A DNA stretch of 22,552 bases from a virus. Below, in pieces: positions 1 to 8,000 of this stretch (position 1 is the first letter of the stretch; each line of letters starts with the position of its first letter). The notes beneath the pieces were generated by a model, which ran no database searches, was not told the DNA's origin, and saw only the letters and a list, made by a program, of their open reading frames with translations. The stretch spans positions 1 to 22,552 of IMG/VR virus record IMGVR_UViG_3300022868_000869; one strand, written 5' to 3'. The position numbers were made by a program, and so were the translations under genes.

Positions 1-2
1 CG

Positions 3-1613
3 TATGAGTGTGAGACTATCGGGAATGCAGCGACGACTGGCTTCCTGGTCTCCGCTGGCGACCTCGGCATTATCAAGTGGTGTAACTCCAATGGCCATAC
101 AACCGCTGGCTGGCAGGTCGATGCAGGCGTTGATGACTTGATGATTATCAGTTGTTCCAGCGGTCCCGACGATGGAGCTATGGTAGACAACGGCACGAAC
201 ATCTCTTGGCGAGATTTCAAGGACGACACGAACTCGGCTACTATTAACGCCGCTTGCGACACGGCCCTGAGCGACTGGGGCAAGACGGGCTTCAGTTTGG
301 CGTCAACCGGCATGGATACGGTTGTACTTCCTGCTGACATCGTCACGGCATCGTCGATCAAGACTGGGGCGTTTACTGCCGATGCTTTTGCCGCTAACGC
401 ACTAGTGGCCGCTACGTTTGCTGCATCTTCGTTGGATGACAAGGGAAACTGGAATACTGTAGTTCCCAATACTGTAGTTCCCAATACTGTAGTTCCCGAT
501 GCGGCAGGCGTAGTAGCAACGGCACTTGGCACCTTGGAAACGCACGGCGATAGTGCATGGGCCACAGCAACGGGATTCGCCACGGCGGGTGATTCCATGA
601 CGTTGACCTCGGGCGAGCGGACAACGCTTGCTGGTGTGATCTGGAACACACTAACGTCAGGGTTCACCACGGCAGGCAGCATCGGCAAGTGGATCATCGA
701 CAAACTCGACGCCACAATCACAAGCCGCCATGCGTCAGGGGCAGCGGTCGCCAAGTCACCTGCTACGCTCGATTGGTCGGCCGACGTGAGCAACAAGCCG
801 ACGATTGGGACAAGCACGCTCGATGCATCTGGTGTGCGAGCGGCCGTGGGGCTTGCATCGGCGAACCTCGACACTCAACTATCGGGCCTCTTGGGCTACG
901 TTGACTGCCTGCCTGCCACGCTGAACGGATCGACGCTTACGGCATTGCCGGACGTGACAACCGACGCAGCCAGTCGAACGGCGAGCAAGGCGGATGTTTC
1001 CGTTATTTTGGCAGTGGCAAACAAGCTTGACACCACGATGGTTTTGGATGGAGCCGTCTATGACTTCACGACAGCGGCTCTAGCAGCGGCGCCAAGTGGT
1101 AGCGGGGGGGATGCAACGGAGGCAAAGCAAAACGAAATCATTGTTGATCTTGCAGACATGAAAGGCTCAGGTTTTGTCAAGGACACGCACAGCTTACCTC
1201 AATGTTTGACAACCACAATCTCAAGTGCAACCACTACGTTTACACCTGTTTCGGTTACTGTCTCGGCAGGAGCCATTACTGACAACACGATTACGCAATA
1301 TCAACATGCAGCGTTTGGTCCGTTCGTGTTTACGATTGTCGATGACGATGACGCGGCTATTGATCTCTCTTCTTCAGACTTGACTTTTTGTGTCTACAAT
1401 GCTGATGATTCAACTACTGTTCTTTGGTCTGTCAATTCTGATGATGGAGACATATCTGTTGGTGGGGCTAGTAGTAACCAAGTGACAGTTAGTGGGGATG
1501 ATACGAACACGGCAACCTCCGGCATTTTCCGCTATGTCCTGTGGGATACAACCAACGACTATGTACGCGCACGAGGAGTACTGACTATCAGCAACGAGGC
1601 AGACAATGGCTGA
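3..1613 (+). CDS. Fibre-like virion protein, 5' end missing
   Basis: The frame is open from the left edge, so the gene starts outside the window; 536 residues are visible. The protein is rich in Ala, Thr, Ser and Asp, with low-complexity segments typical of trimeric phage fibres. Near residue 370 is the linker DATEAKQNEIIVDLADMKG, a kind of segment that recurs in phage tail proteins. The last ~90 residues look like an Ig/BppU-type beta domain that begins FTIVDDDDAAIDLS and ends RGVLTIS. A 15-base repeat lies inside it. GC content is high up to about 1110 and drops afterwards, at the linker. The stop overlaps the next gene by 8 bases. Its place before the neck genes would also fit a head or neck fibre. 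The structural role is inferred; no receptor-binding or enzymatic motif is visible. Confidence 0.75.
   Translation, partial: YECETIGNAATTGFLVSAGDLGIIKWCNSNGHTTAGWQVDAGVDDLMIISCSSGPDDGAMVDNGTNISWRDFKDDTNSATINAACDTALSDWGKTGFSLASTGMDTVVLPADIVTASSIKTGAFTADAFAANALVAATFAASSLDDKGNWNTVVPNTVVPNTVVPDAAGVVATALGTLETHGDSAWATATGFATAGDSMTLTSGERTTLAGVIWNTLTSGFTTAGSIGKWIIDKLDATITSRHASGAAVAKSPATLDWSADVSNKPTIGTSTLDASGVRAAVGLASANLDTQLSGLLGYVDCLPATLNGSTLTALPDVTTDAASRTASKADVSVILAVANKLDTTMVLDGAVYDFTTAALAAAPSGSGGDATEAKQNEIIVDLADMKGSGFVKDTHSLPQCLTTTISSATTTFTPVSVTVSAGAITDNTITQYQHAAFGPFVFTIVDDDDAAIDLSSSDLTFCVYNADDSTTVLWSVNSDDGDISVGGASSNQVTVSGDDTNTATSGIFRYVLWDTTNDYVRARGVLTISNEADNG
453..497 (+). repeat. Three exact 15-base tandem repeats in the fibre-like gene
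   Basis: The unit aatactgtagttccc occurs three times without a mismatch at 453-467, 468-482 and 483-497. It encodes NTVVP three times in a row, and the unit length keeps the frame. A change in copy number would lengthen or shorten the protein by five residues without breaking it. Confidence 0.95.
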
Positions 1614-2028
1614 AATATTTGGCTTACATGCTGTGAAGGCTGCCTTCCAAAAGCTGAAAAAGAAGTTTGGGAAAGACTCTCCAATTGTTGTAGTTGGATA
1701 CACTGCCAACTATGCTGCTTACGTCCATGAAGATAAGGAGGCAGCACATACAGCGGGAACACAAGCAAAGTTTCTGGAAGAACCCAAACGCACTAAGGCC
1801 AAGGAGATAGCAGGCATCATCACAACCGCTTTGAAGGCCGGAGCTACGCTTGAGCACTCGTTACTCATGGGTGGGATGAGATTGCAACGAGAAAGCCAAC
1901 AGCTAGTCCCAGTTGATGTAGGAGCATTAAAAGCAAGTGCTTTCACGGCTATAGATAGGGATGTTGACACGGCCATAGCAGCAGCTGAGGGTAGGTTTGA
2001 GGCTGCCAAGAAAGGAAAGAAGCGATGA
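1606..2028 (+). CDS. Neck / tail-completion protein (HK97 gp10-like)
   Basis: This 140-residue protein probably joins head and tail in the assembled virion. The pattern VGYTANYAAYVHED near residue 30, followed by FLEEP, and LVPVDVGALKASAF near residue 105 matches the HK97 gp10-like family, whose members usually carry a 'YA.yvE..t' segment and 'aPvdtGaLr.S'. Length is normal for the family. The start is ATG 1606 with GAGG upstream, overlapping the fibre-like stop by 8 bases; the next gene overlaps its stop by 4 bases (ATGA). The lysine-rich tail, KKGKKR, is not diagnostic. Position just before the tail terminator and tail tube supports the call. The family match is by motif, not by a search. 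Confidence 0.8.
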   Translation: MAEIFGLHAVKAAFQKLKKKFGKDSPIVVVGYTANYAAYVHEDKEAAHTAGTQAKFLEEPKRTKAKEIAGIITTALKAGATLEHSLLMGGMRLQRESQQLVPVDVGALKASAFTAIDRDVDTAIAAAEGRFEAAKKGKKR

Positions 2029-2465
2029 GCTTATCCCACTCCCCTGAAGATGTTATTCGTTACATGCTGATTGGCTTAGACCTTGGCACATTACCCGAGG
2101 ACCAAGATGATTGGCCCATCTATGCAACTCAAGAAGTAGACAGCCCAGACAATACAATCACGGTCTATGGTACAGAGGGGAAGAAGCACGGGAGAGATTT
2201 CGTTGAGGGGAAAATGGCAGAGCACCAAGGCATCCAAATACGCATCAGAGCTACCAGTCCAACAGTAGGCCACGCAAAGGCAAACGCCATAGCCATAGCC
2301 CTAGACGAAACAGCCTACCAAGACTCAGTGACGATTGGTTCTAACGTCTATCTTGTACACTCGATCAATCGAGTGAGTGGGCCTTTGAACTTAGGTAAGG
2401 AACTTGGAACGAGAAGATTTCTTTTTACGATCAATGCCTTAACGTCGTTAAGACAAACTACTTGA
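2025..2465 (+). CDS. Tail terminator / minor capsid-like protein
   Basis: The 146-residue protein sits between the neck protein and the tail tube, where siphoviruses encode the tail terminator that caps the tube and fits it to the head. It has the expected plan: an N-terminal helix (SPEDVIRYMLIGLDLG), then strands with IQIRIRATSPTVGHAKANAIAIALDE, in which an RIRA-type strand is followed by a helix, and a C-terminal strand FLFTINALT. This is the layout of the minor-capsid / DUF3168-like terminator folds. It starts within the ATGA overlap with the previous gene. Assignment rests on position, size and fold-like pattern; sequence identity to a named family cannot be checked here. Confidence 0.7.
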   Translation: MSLSHSPEDVIRYMLIGLDLGTLPEDQDDWPIYATQEVDSPDNTITVYGTEGKKHGRDFVEGKMAEHQGIQIRIRATSPTVGHAKANAIAIALDETAYQDSVTIGSNVYLVHSINRVSGPLNLGKELGTRRFLFTINALTSLRQTT

Positions 2466-2483
2466 CAAACAGAGGAGATTACT

Positions 2484-2969
2484 ATGGCTGATGCTACACC
2501 TCCTGCACCGACTACCAGAACTACTCCGGATGGTATTCAGTTACCCGATGGGTTTTCTACGCTCGTTACCATTGCATATGACACAGACATTTGCTTTTGG
2601 GAAAAGGAAGTTACGCCTCCTGGACTAGACGGCGGTGATGCTATTGAGCAGACTACCATGCACAATACGTCTTTGAGAACGTTTCGTGCTAGGTCTCTTT
2701 CAACTATGACAGAGATGAGCATTTCGGCTGCCTATGATCCAGATGCTTATGACGAAATTCTAGCAGCCATTAACGAGGAAACAACCATCACGGTAACTTT
2801 CTCTGATAGCAGCACTCTGGCGTTCTATGGATACTTGAAAACGTTCACGCCCGGAGCATTGGTAGAGGGTGAGCAGCCCTTGGCTGACATTGTTATCCAG
2901 CCTACCAACTATGACCCGACTAATAATGTAGAGGCTGACTTCGTGATGACAGAAGTAGAAGGAACTTAA
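2484..2969 (+). CDS. Major tail tube protein
   Basis: This 161-residue protein is the likely building block of the tail tube. It is predicted to be mostly beta strand. The stretch ADIVIQPTNYDPTNNVEADF near the C-terminus resembles the conserved end of gpV/TP901-1-type tube proteins, which carry an aromatic 'vt..ptn.d..g.e' pattern. The region QTTMHNTSLRTFRARSL fits the inner-tube loop seen in these proteins. It starts at ATG 2484 behind a good GAGGAG site, and it is the only gene between the terminator and the chaperones. No sheath gene is present, so the tail should be non-contractile. A 33-base gap follows it. Confidence 0.8.
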   Translation: MADATPPAPTTRTTPDGIQLPDGFSTLVTIAYDTDICFWEKEVTPPGLDGGDAIEQTTMHNTSLRTFRARSLSTMTEMSISAAYDPDAYDEILAAINEETTITVTFSDSSTLAFYGYLKTFTPGALVEGEQPLADIVIQPTNYDPTNNVEADFVMTEVEGT

Positions 2970-3002
2970 GACTTAAACCCATTCTCTTTCTAGGAGCGAA
3001 CG

Positions 3003-3440
3003 ATGAAAAGCTTGGATTTTAACGACTTGGAATTGATTGAACTTCCTGTCCAAGTCAAAGGCGTTTCCTATGTCTTACGGGAAGCTTCAGAAGCTTCTGC
3101 CGTAAAGTACCGTAATACCATGCTGGCTTGTACCAGATTTGGTTCTGAAGGAAATCTTCAGAGCATGTCAGGTATGGCTAGCGTGGAGCCTCTACTGGTT
3201 TCTCTTTGCTTGTTTACCACGGAGGGTAAGGCTGTCTCTTTGGCAACTGTTCAATCTTGGCCTAGCCGAATTGTGAAGGCTTTGTTTGAGGAAGCTAAGA
3301 GGATTAGCGAATTGGAAGAAGAAGAGGAAACTCAAGAGGCATTGGAAGAGAGGTTGAAGGTTACCCAAGAGAAGCTTGTCAAGCTTCAGAAGGATGAGTT
3401 GGGAAACGTGCCAGAGAATACGGAGGATGGTTCCGCGTAG
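3003..3440 (+). CDS. Tail assembly chaperone, short form (gpG-like)
   Basis: The protein is 145 residues and lies between the tube and tape-measure genes, the standard place for the chaperone that keeps the tape measure soluble and recruits tube subunits. The N-terminal part is a small alpha/beta domain (VKGVSYVLREASEASAVKYRN); the C-terminal part from about residue 95 is a strongly charged coiled coil rich in Glu and Lys. It starts at ATG 3003 behind TAGGAGCGAACG, a leader shared with other genes in the window. Near the 3' end is a slippery heptamer, so a longer form is probably also made by reading into the T frame at 3407-3733. Sequence does not resemble lambda G itself; the call rests on order, size and the frameshift signal. 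Confidence 0.75.
   Translation: MKSLDFNDLELIELPVQVKGVSYVLREASEASAVKYRNTMLACTRFGSEGNLQSMSGMASVEPLLVSLCLFTTEGKAVSLATVQSWPSRIVKALFEEAKRISELEEEEETQEALEERLKVTQEKLVKLQKDELGNVPENTEDGSA
3401..3407 (+). promoter_or_regulatory. Programmed -1 frameshift slippery site GGGAAAC
   Basis: The heptamer G GGA AAC matches X XXY YYZ exactly in the phase of the short chaperone, where GGA and AAC are the zero-frame codons for Gly134 and Asn135. Slipping back one base leads into a frame that is open from 3398 to the stop at 3731-3733. The closely similar GGGAAAG is the site used by phage lambda for its G/GT switch. Confidence 0.8.
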
Positions 3441-3733
3441 CTCAAAGCGTAGGCTATGCGGGACCAATCCACTCCCTAATGGAACAGATTAGCCATAGGG
3501 AGTATCGGACAAGGCTGAGTTGGTTGCAGTCTGAATGGAGTAATCCGGATCGGACAGACTACTACCTGATGCGAGTAGCTCAGAGGGTTCAGCAGGTACT
3601 TTCAAGTAAGCCCAACAAGATCAAAATGGAGGACCAAAAGTTGGATTTCGATTTCGGGCTTGCTAAGAAGAAGACTTCCCTAGAGACCTTGAAGCAAACT
3701 AAAAACCGTTGGGTACGCGCGGTGAGTCACTAA
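3407..3733 (+). CDS. Tail assembly chaperone extension (gpT-like), made as a G-T fusion
   Basis: After slippage at 3401-3407 translation would continue in this frame for 108 residues, giving a fusion of about 243 residues from ATG 3003. The segment starting GGWFRVAQSVGYAGPIHSL, encoded ahead of the first ATG of the frame at 3479, looks like real protein: it has the Trp and 'G.p' pattern common in second chaperone frames, and it would be lost if translation began at 3479. No convincing ribosome site precedes 3479. The C-terminus (KMEDQKLDFDFGLAKKK) is charged. In the lambda system the T part contacts the tube subunit while the G part contacts the tape measure. It ends 3 bases before the tape-measure start. 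Confidence 0.75.
   Translation, partial: RAREYGGWFRVAQSVGYAGPIHSLMEQISHREYRTRLSWLQSEWSNPDRTDYYLMRVAQRVQQVLSSKPNKIKMEDQKLDFDFGLAKKKTSLETLKQTKNRWVRAVSH
3429..3465 (+). promoter_or_regulatory. Hairpin downstream of the slippery site
   Basis: GGTTCCGCGTAGC at 3429-3441 can pair with GCTATGCGGGACC at 3453-3465: 13 pairs, two of them G-U, with an 11-base loop. The stem holds the short-form stop codon (3438-3440). It begins 21 bases after the slippery heptamer, farther than the usual 5-9, so a stimulating role in frameshifting is possible but unproven. Confidence 0.45.
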
Positions 3734-3736
3734 ACA

Positions 3737-6553
3737 ATGGCTATTGAATCCGAAATAGAACGTCTGGTTGTTCGTCTGACTGGCGACAATAAAGACTACA
3801 AGAAGATGCTTCATAACTCCACTGTTGAGACTCAACGCTTTGTTGATAAGGGAGGCAAACTCCACGACAAGCTCACGGGTAAGTTTGTAGCCGGTCAAAA
3901 GCGTATTCGTTCTTCCCTAGAAATTACTGGGACAGCCCTCAAAAAGTTTGGCTCTGGTATGACTTCTCTCGGACGTACTATGTCCATGAGAGTTACTGCC
4001 CCCATAATAGCTTTTGGGACTGCGAGCGTCTACAGCTTTGGGAAGTTTGATAAGGCTATGACGGAGAGCCTTTCAATTATGAAGGTCACAGAAGATCAGG
4101 CAAGGAGAATGTCTGGTCTAGCCTTGGGTATGTCCTACAGCGGGGATGCCTTGCAAGGTCCAACTGATCTCGCAAAGTCATACTTCTATCTAGCTTCAGC
4201 GGGTAAGGACGCTGAACAATCGATGGCTTTGCTTCCGAAGGTTTCCAAGTTTGCGACTGCTGGAGCCTTCGATATGGCGTTGGCCACGGACTTACTTACG
4301 GACGCACAAAGCGCTCTTGGATTGTCAAGTAAAGATGCCATCAAAGACGCTGAGAATATGGCACGTCTTTCTGATATTCTCGTTGGAGCCAATACTCTAG
4401 CCAATGCTTCTGTCCAACAATTCTCTGTAGCTCTAACAAGTAAGGCTGGAGCCGCCTTCAAATCATACAACATCAAGCTAGAAGAAGGTGTAGCACTGTT
4501 AGCTGCCTATGCAGACCAAGGTATAAAGGCAGAGTTGGCTGGTAATGCTGCTGACAGAATGATCCGGCTACTAACGAAGGCAGCCAGAGACAATGCCTCT
4601 GAGTTCAAGCGTATGAATGTGAGGGTATTTGATGCAAGCGGTGAGTTCCGCTCCTTCAAGAATATCATCGGAGATATGGAACGTGCTTTGAAGGATATGA
4701 GCACGCAAGAGAAGTCTGCTGCATTAGAGGCTATGGGATTTCAAGCGCGCGTACAATCCGTGATTCTTCCATTGCTAGGAACTAGCGAAGCTATCGGAGA
4801 GTATGCGGAAAAGCTTGGGGATATGGCAGGGATAACTGACGAGGTAGCCAACAAGCAAATGAAGGCATTTGCTAATCGGATGAAGGCTGTTTGGAATCAA
4901 GTTCAAGTTGTCTCCATAGGCATTGGAAAGCTCTTGGTCCCATACATTGAGAAGCTAGCCGAAACTCTTCAGGCTGGACTAGCAATTTGGAAGGGTTGGA
5001 GTGACGGAACTAAGAAAACTGTAGTGGCTGTAACCCTTCTCATCGCTGCCCTCGGTCCTCTCCTCATTGGTGCTGGCAGCCTTTCGTTCTTTGCTGGTCA
5101 AATCATTCTTGTCTCCAAAAAATTGATAGTTCTTCGTGCCTCAATGCTTGCCAGTGCCGCTGGAGCAATAACTTTGAAAGTTGCTCTCTTTGGGCTTATT
5201 GGTTTGGGCTTTGGGGTGTTTATTGCTAGGGCTGTTCTTGAGCTACAAAAACTCATCAATAAACTCGATGAGGCTAGAGAACGTACCACAAGAATGAAGT
5301 CTTCTAGGATAACAAGCATTGAGAAACTGAAGGAGGCAGCTGAACAAGAAACTGATCCTGGTAAGAAGGCTGAGAAAACAGCATTATACCGGGAATCGAT
5401 GAAGAGGGAAACCGAGGGGAGACTCCACGAATACAAAAATGCTCAAGACAGGTTGAACAAAGAGAAAGAGAAGTACGGGCAGCATAAAGACAAAGCATTC
5501 AGCCTAATGGGGATGGTCCGTAGTGTTGGGAGGTTCTTTGGGGCTGCTGATAGCACAAAGGAACTAGACGATGAAGTCAAAGCTTCCAAAGACCGAATGA
5601 CAGAATGGAATGATTGGTTAAAGAAGAATGGGAAAGAATCAAAGAACGAAGGTAAGGAAATGGCCCTCGGGTGGTTCCAAGGTTGGGCAGACACGCTTGG
5701 GCGGATAGGTAAAGACAAAGCAAGAGACCCAAAGCTTGCCCAAGAGAACATAATGAAGAGATTGAAGGGGGAGAAGTACACTTCCAAGAAAGATTACCAA
5801 CAATTAGGAAAACAAGCTGAAGGAGTTGCGCGTAAAGGTGTTGGACTTGGGGGAGCAATACTCGGTGGGATAATGGAGCCCATAGACACCCTGAAGAATG
5901 CAGCAAAGGGGGCAGCAAGTGCAGGGGCTGCGAGCGCAAAAGCTTACTATGATGCTTGGAGAATAGAGCAAGAGAACTCAGCGAAGAAGTGGTTCAAGAA
6001 GGAAAAAGAGAGACTCCAAAAAGAATCTCAAATCAAGAGGGATGTAGAAGCAATCATTGAGCGTAACCTTACTCCCAAGGAACGCTATGACAAATCAATG
6101 GATGCTCTGCGTAAGCTGAAACCTCACATGCCTGAAGGTGCTTACCTTGATGAAGCAGCTAGACTCAAGAAGGAACTAGAATCAATCAGACCTGAGATCA
6201 AACTTCGCTTCCGTTTGGATGATGCTGTAGCTGCCGGATCAGCAGAAGCCGAAGCAAGACTAGCTGAATACATGGCTGGCAGAGGCCGAAAGGAAGGTAT
6301 CCCTGGACAACCGATGCCATCTAATGTCAAAGACCTCACAGCCCCGAAAGCTATGGGAGTCGGTGGAGTCCCAAGAGTCAAAGACTTTGACCCAATCCAA
6401 AAGCCTACTGTCTTTGAATCTAAACTTCAAACTGGGAAGCTTCCCATGGACTTGCAACTACCCAAGATTGCAGAAGGTATTCAACAGTTGGTCATCATTA
6501 ACCAGCAACAATTAGACAAAGAAGCTATTGAGATAGGGACAGTGGACCTATGA
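3737..6553 (+). CDS. Tail tape measure protein
   Basis: At 938 residues this is the longest protein of the window and sits right after the chaperone pair. Residues ~60-330 resemble the TP901-type minor tail (PhageMin_Tail) domain: a run of Ala-rich helices beginning KFGSGMTSLGRTMSMRVTAP, followed by FGKFDKAMTESLSIM and a region with LAKSYFYLASAGKDA. Two hydrophobic stretches lie at about 430-465 and 480-510, usual for tape measures that enter the host envelope. From ~520 on it is a Lys/Glu-rich coiled coil. At about 0.15 nm per residue, a known relation, the tail would be near 140 nm. No peptidase or lysozyme motif is obvious. The stop overlaps the next start by 4 bases. Confidence 0.93.
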   Translation: MAIESEIERLVVRLTGDNKDYKKMLHNSTVETQRFVDKGGKLHDKLTGKFVAGQKRIRSSLEITGTALKKFGSGMTSLGRTMSMRVTAPIIAFGTASVYSFGKFDKAMTESLSIMKVTEDQARRMSGLALGMSYSGDALQGPTDLAKSYFYLASAGKDAEQSMALLPKVSKFATAGAFDMALATDLLTDAQSALGLSSKDAIKDAENMARLSDILVGANTLANASVQQFSVALTSKAGAAFKSYNIKLEEGVALLAAYADQGIKAELAGNAADRMIRLLTKAARDNASEFKRMNVRVFDASGEFRSFKNIIGDMERALKDMSTQEKSAALEAMGFQARVQSVILPLLGTSEAIGEYAEKLGDMAGITDEVANKQMKAFANRMKAVWNQVQVVSIGIGKLLVPYIEKLAETLQAGLAIWKGWSDGTKKTVVAVTLLIAALGPLLIGAGSLSFFAGQIILVSKKLIVLRASMLASAAGAITLKVALFGLIGLGFGVFIARAVLELQKLINKLDEARERTTRMKSSRITSIEKLKEAAEQETDPGKKAEKTALYRESMKRETEGRLHEYKNAQDRLNKEKEKYGQHKDKAFSLMGMVRSVGRFFGAADSTKELDDEVKASKDRMTEWNDWLKKNGKESKNEGKEMALGWFQGWADTLGRIGKDKARDPKLAQENIMKRLKGEKYTSKKDYQQLGKQAEGVARKGVGLGGAILGGIMEPIDTLKNAAKGAASAGAASAKAYYDAWRIEQENSAKKWFKKEKERLQKESQIKRDVEAIIERNLTPKERYDKSMDALRKLKPHMPEGAYLDEAARLKKELESIRPEIKLRFRLDDAVAAGSAEAEARLAEYMAGRGRKEGIPGQPMPSNVKDLTAPKAMGVGGVPRVKDFDPIQKPTVFESKLQTGKLPMDLQLPKIAEGIQQLVIINQQQLDKEAIEIGTVDL

Positions 6554-7527
6554 GCGCAACAATAGTTGGCAGCCGAACTTTCTGGTCTCTGGAACGAGAC
6601 AAAGATGGCCACCGCACATACAAAGTTAAGCTCAGGGTCAGAACAACTAGCTCTGAGGATGGTCCCCAAACAGTCATGCAGACTCCGGGACTTGCCTTGC
6701 CGGGTACTATGTGGACGCAAGGGAACGACTTTGACCCTTGGGCTTTTTGCTACCCGACGATGAGTGTAAAGCCTAACATCAGCAACGAGCCAAATAAGTT
6801 TTGGACCGTAGAACAAACATACAGCACCAAGCCCTATGGTCGATGCCAAGACACGGAAGTGGAAGACCCTCTCCTGGAACCTCAAAAAATCAGAGGTACG
6901 TTTAGCTCTGAAAGAAGAGAGGCAACAGAAGACAAAGACGGAGACAGAATAGAAAACTCTTGCCTTGATTTGATCAGAGGACCCCAAGTAGAGTTTGACG
7001 AAGGATTGGCTGGAGTAACCATTGAACAGAATGTATCCTCTCTCCAATTGGATGTTTTGACGTTGATGTACAACCGTGTCAACGACGACACACTTTGGGG
7101 AGTACCAAAGAGATGTATTAAGCTGTCCAACCTATCTTGGGACCGTAAGGTGTGGGGTTCTTGCAACTACTACTACACCCGCACGCTAGATTTTACGGTG
7201 GTTTACGATAGCGACGAAGACCCAGCATTGGGTTTTGATCGGAGAGTGCCAGATGAAGGTGTGAAGGCTTTACGTGGGAGATGGAAGGGTAATACTTGGG
7301 AGTTGATAAAAATAGCTGGAGAAGCTCCTGACCCCACAAAGCCTGGACACTTCAACCAATATCTAGACCGGGACAACAACCCAGGGCGGGTACTCCTCAA
7401 TGGTTCTGGTGTTCCTGCTAACACCAATATCTATGGTGGGGCAGCTACGGGAGACCCAGGAGTCATCACAATTCAGAAGCACAAAGAGGCAAACTTTTTG
7501 CTTCTTGGTATACCCATTTCCCTGTAG
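6550..7527 (+). CDS. Tail-tip protein following the tape measure (distal tail or minor tail)
   Basis: This 325-residue protein starts inside the ATGA overlap with the tape measure, where siphoviruses usually encode the distal tail protein. It is soluble, rich in Trp, Tyr and Asp, and appears mostly beta. A central part (CIKLSNLSWDRKVWGSCNYYYTRT) with alternating polar and aromatic residues suggests a virion beta domain such as the tail hub. A final stretch FLLLGIPISL is hydrophobic. I do not recognise a specific family. The antisense strand carries a 188-codon open frame that is only a shadow. The distal-tail assignment comes from gene order alone. Confidence 0.6.
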   Translation: MSATIVGSRTFWSLERDKDGHRTYKVKLRVRTTSSEDGPQTVMQTPGLALPGTMWTQGNDFDPWAFCYPTMSVKPNISNEPNKFWTVEQTYSTKPYGRCQDTEVEDPLLEPQKIRGTFSSERREATEDKDGDRIENSCLDLIRGPQVEFDEGLAGVTIEQNVSSLQLDVLTLMYNRVNDDTLWGVPKRCIKLSNLSWDRKVWGSCNYYYTRTLDFTVVYDSDEDPALGFDRRVPDEGVKALRGRWKGNTWELIKIAGEAPDPTKPGHFNQYLDRDNNPGRVLLNGSGVPANTNIYGGAATGDPGVITIQKHKEANFLLLGIPISL

Positions 7528-7536
7528 AGTTGAATC

Positions 7537-7962
7537 ATGGCAAACGAAGCACGAGTCAGCGCCTCCCTACAAATCTTAGTGGGGCATGAGCAATACCGCT
7601 CATTACCTCAATCTTTTCAGGCCGACGTATCGACGGCAAAGGGCCCAACACCAGGGGCAATATCCGTACCTTTGGCTGGAGTAGCTGTAGACCTTTCGGC
7701 CTTGACTCTTCCAGGGCTTTGTCGCATAGCCAATCTGGACACTACCAACTACATTGAATACGGTATCTACGATCCCGAGACTGTGCGATTTTACCCCATT
7801 GGTGAAGTGAAGGCAGGAGAGTTTTACGTCTTCTGTTTCTCCCGTAATTTCTCCACAGAATATGGATCAGGAACAGGTACGACGGGACCAGAAACAAACC
7901 AATTCTACGTCAAAGCTTATGGTGGTGCTTGCAACATAATAATCGAAGCGTTTGAAACGTAA
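7537..7962 (+). CDS. Small virion beta protein, unknown role
   Basis: A 141-residue protein with a mostly beta pattern. It contains VPLAGVAVDLSALTLPG, then CRIANLDTTNYIEYGIYD and GEVKAGEFYVFCFS, an order seen in small phage structural proteins: a strand, then a 'N.D.tNYie.G' turn, then 'pGE'. The next gene (8001-8444) shows a weaker version of the same order (a Leu-rich strand, an Asn turn, then PPGESARF), so the two may be distant relatives. The start, ATG 7537, lies 9 bases after the previous stop with only a weak ribosome site (GAG). I infer a tail-tip or adapter component from its place between the tail hub and the fibres. Confidence 0.5.
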   Translation: MANEARVSASLQILVGHEQYRSLPQSFQADVSTAKGPTPGAISVPLAGVAVDLSALTLPGLCRIANLDTTNYIEYGIYDPETVRFYPIGEVKAGEFYVFCFSRNFSTEYGSGTGTTGPETNQFYVKAYGGACNIIIEAFET

Positions 7963-8000
7963 TCCAATACATACAAAATACTCTCACCTAGGAGCGAACC

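Noticed and set aside
453-497. CRISPR-like repeats
   Set aside because: The units are 15 bases, adjacent without spacers, and lie within a coding frame.
6481-7047. A 188-codon open frame on the - strand
   Set aside because: It is antisense to the well-supported gene at 6550-7527, has no ribosome site and an unconvincing composition.
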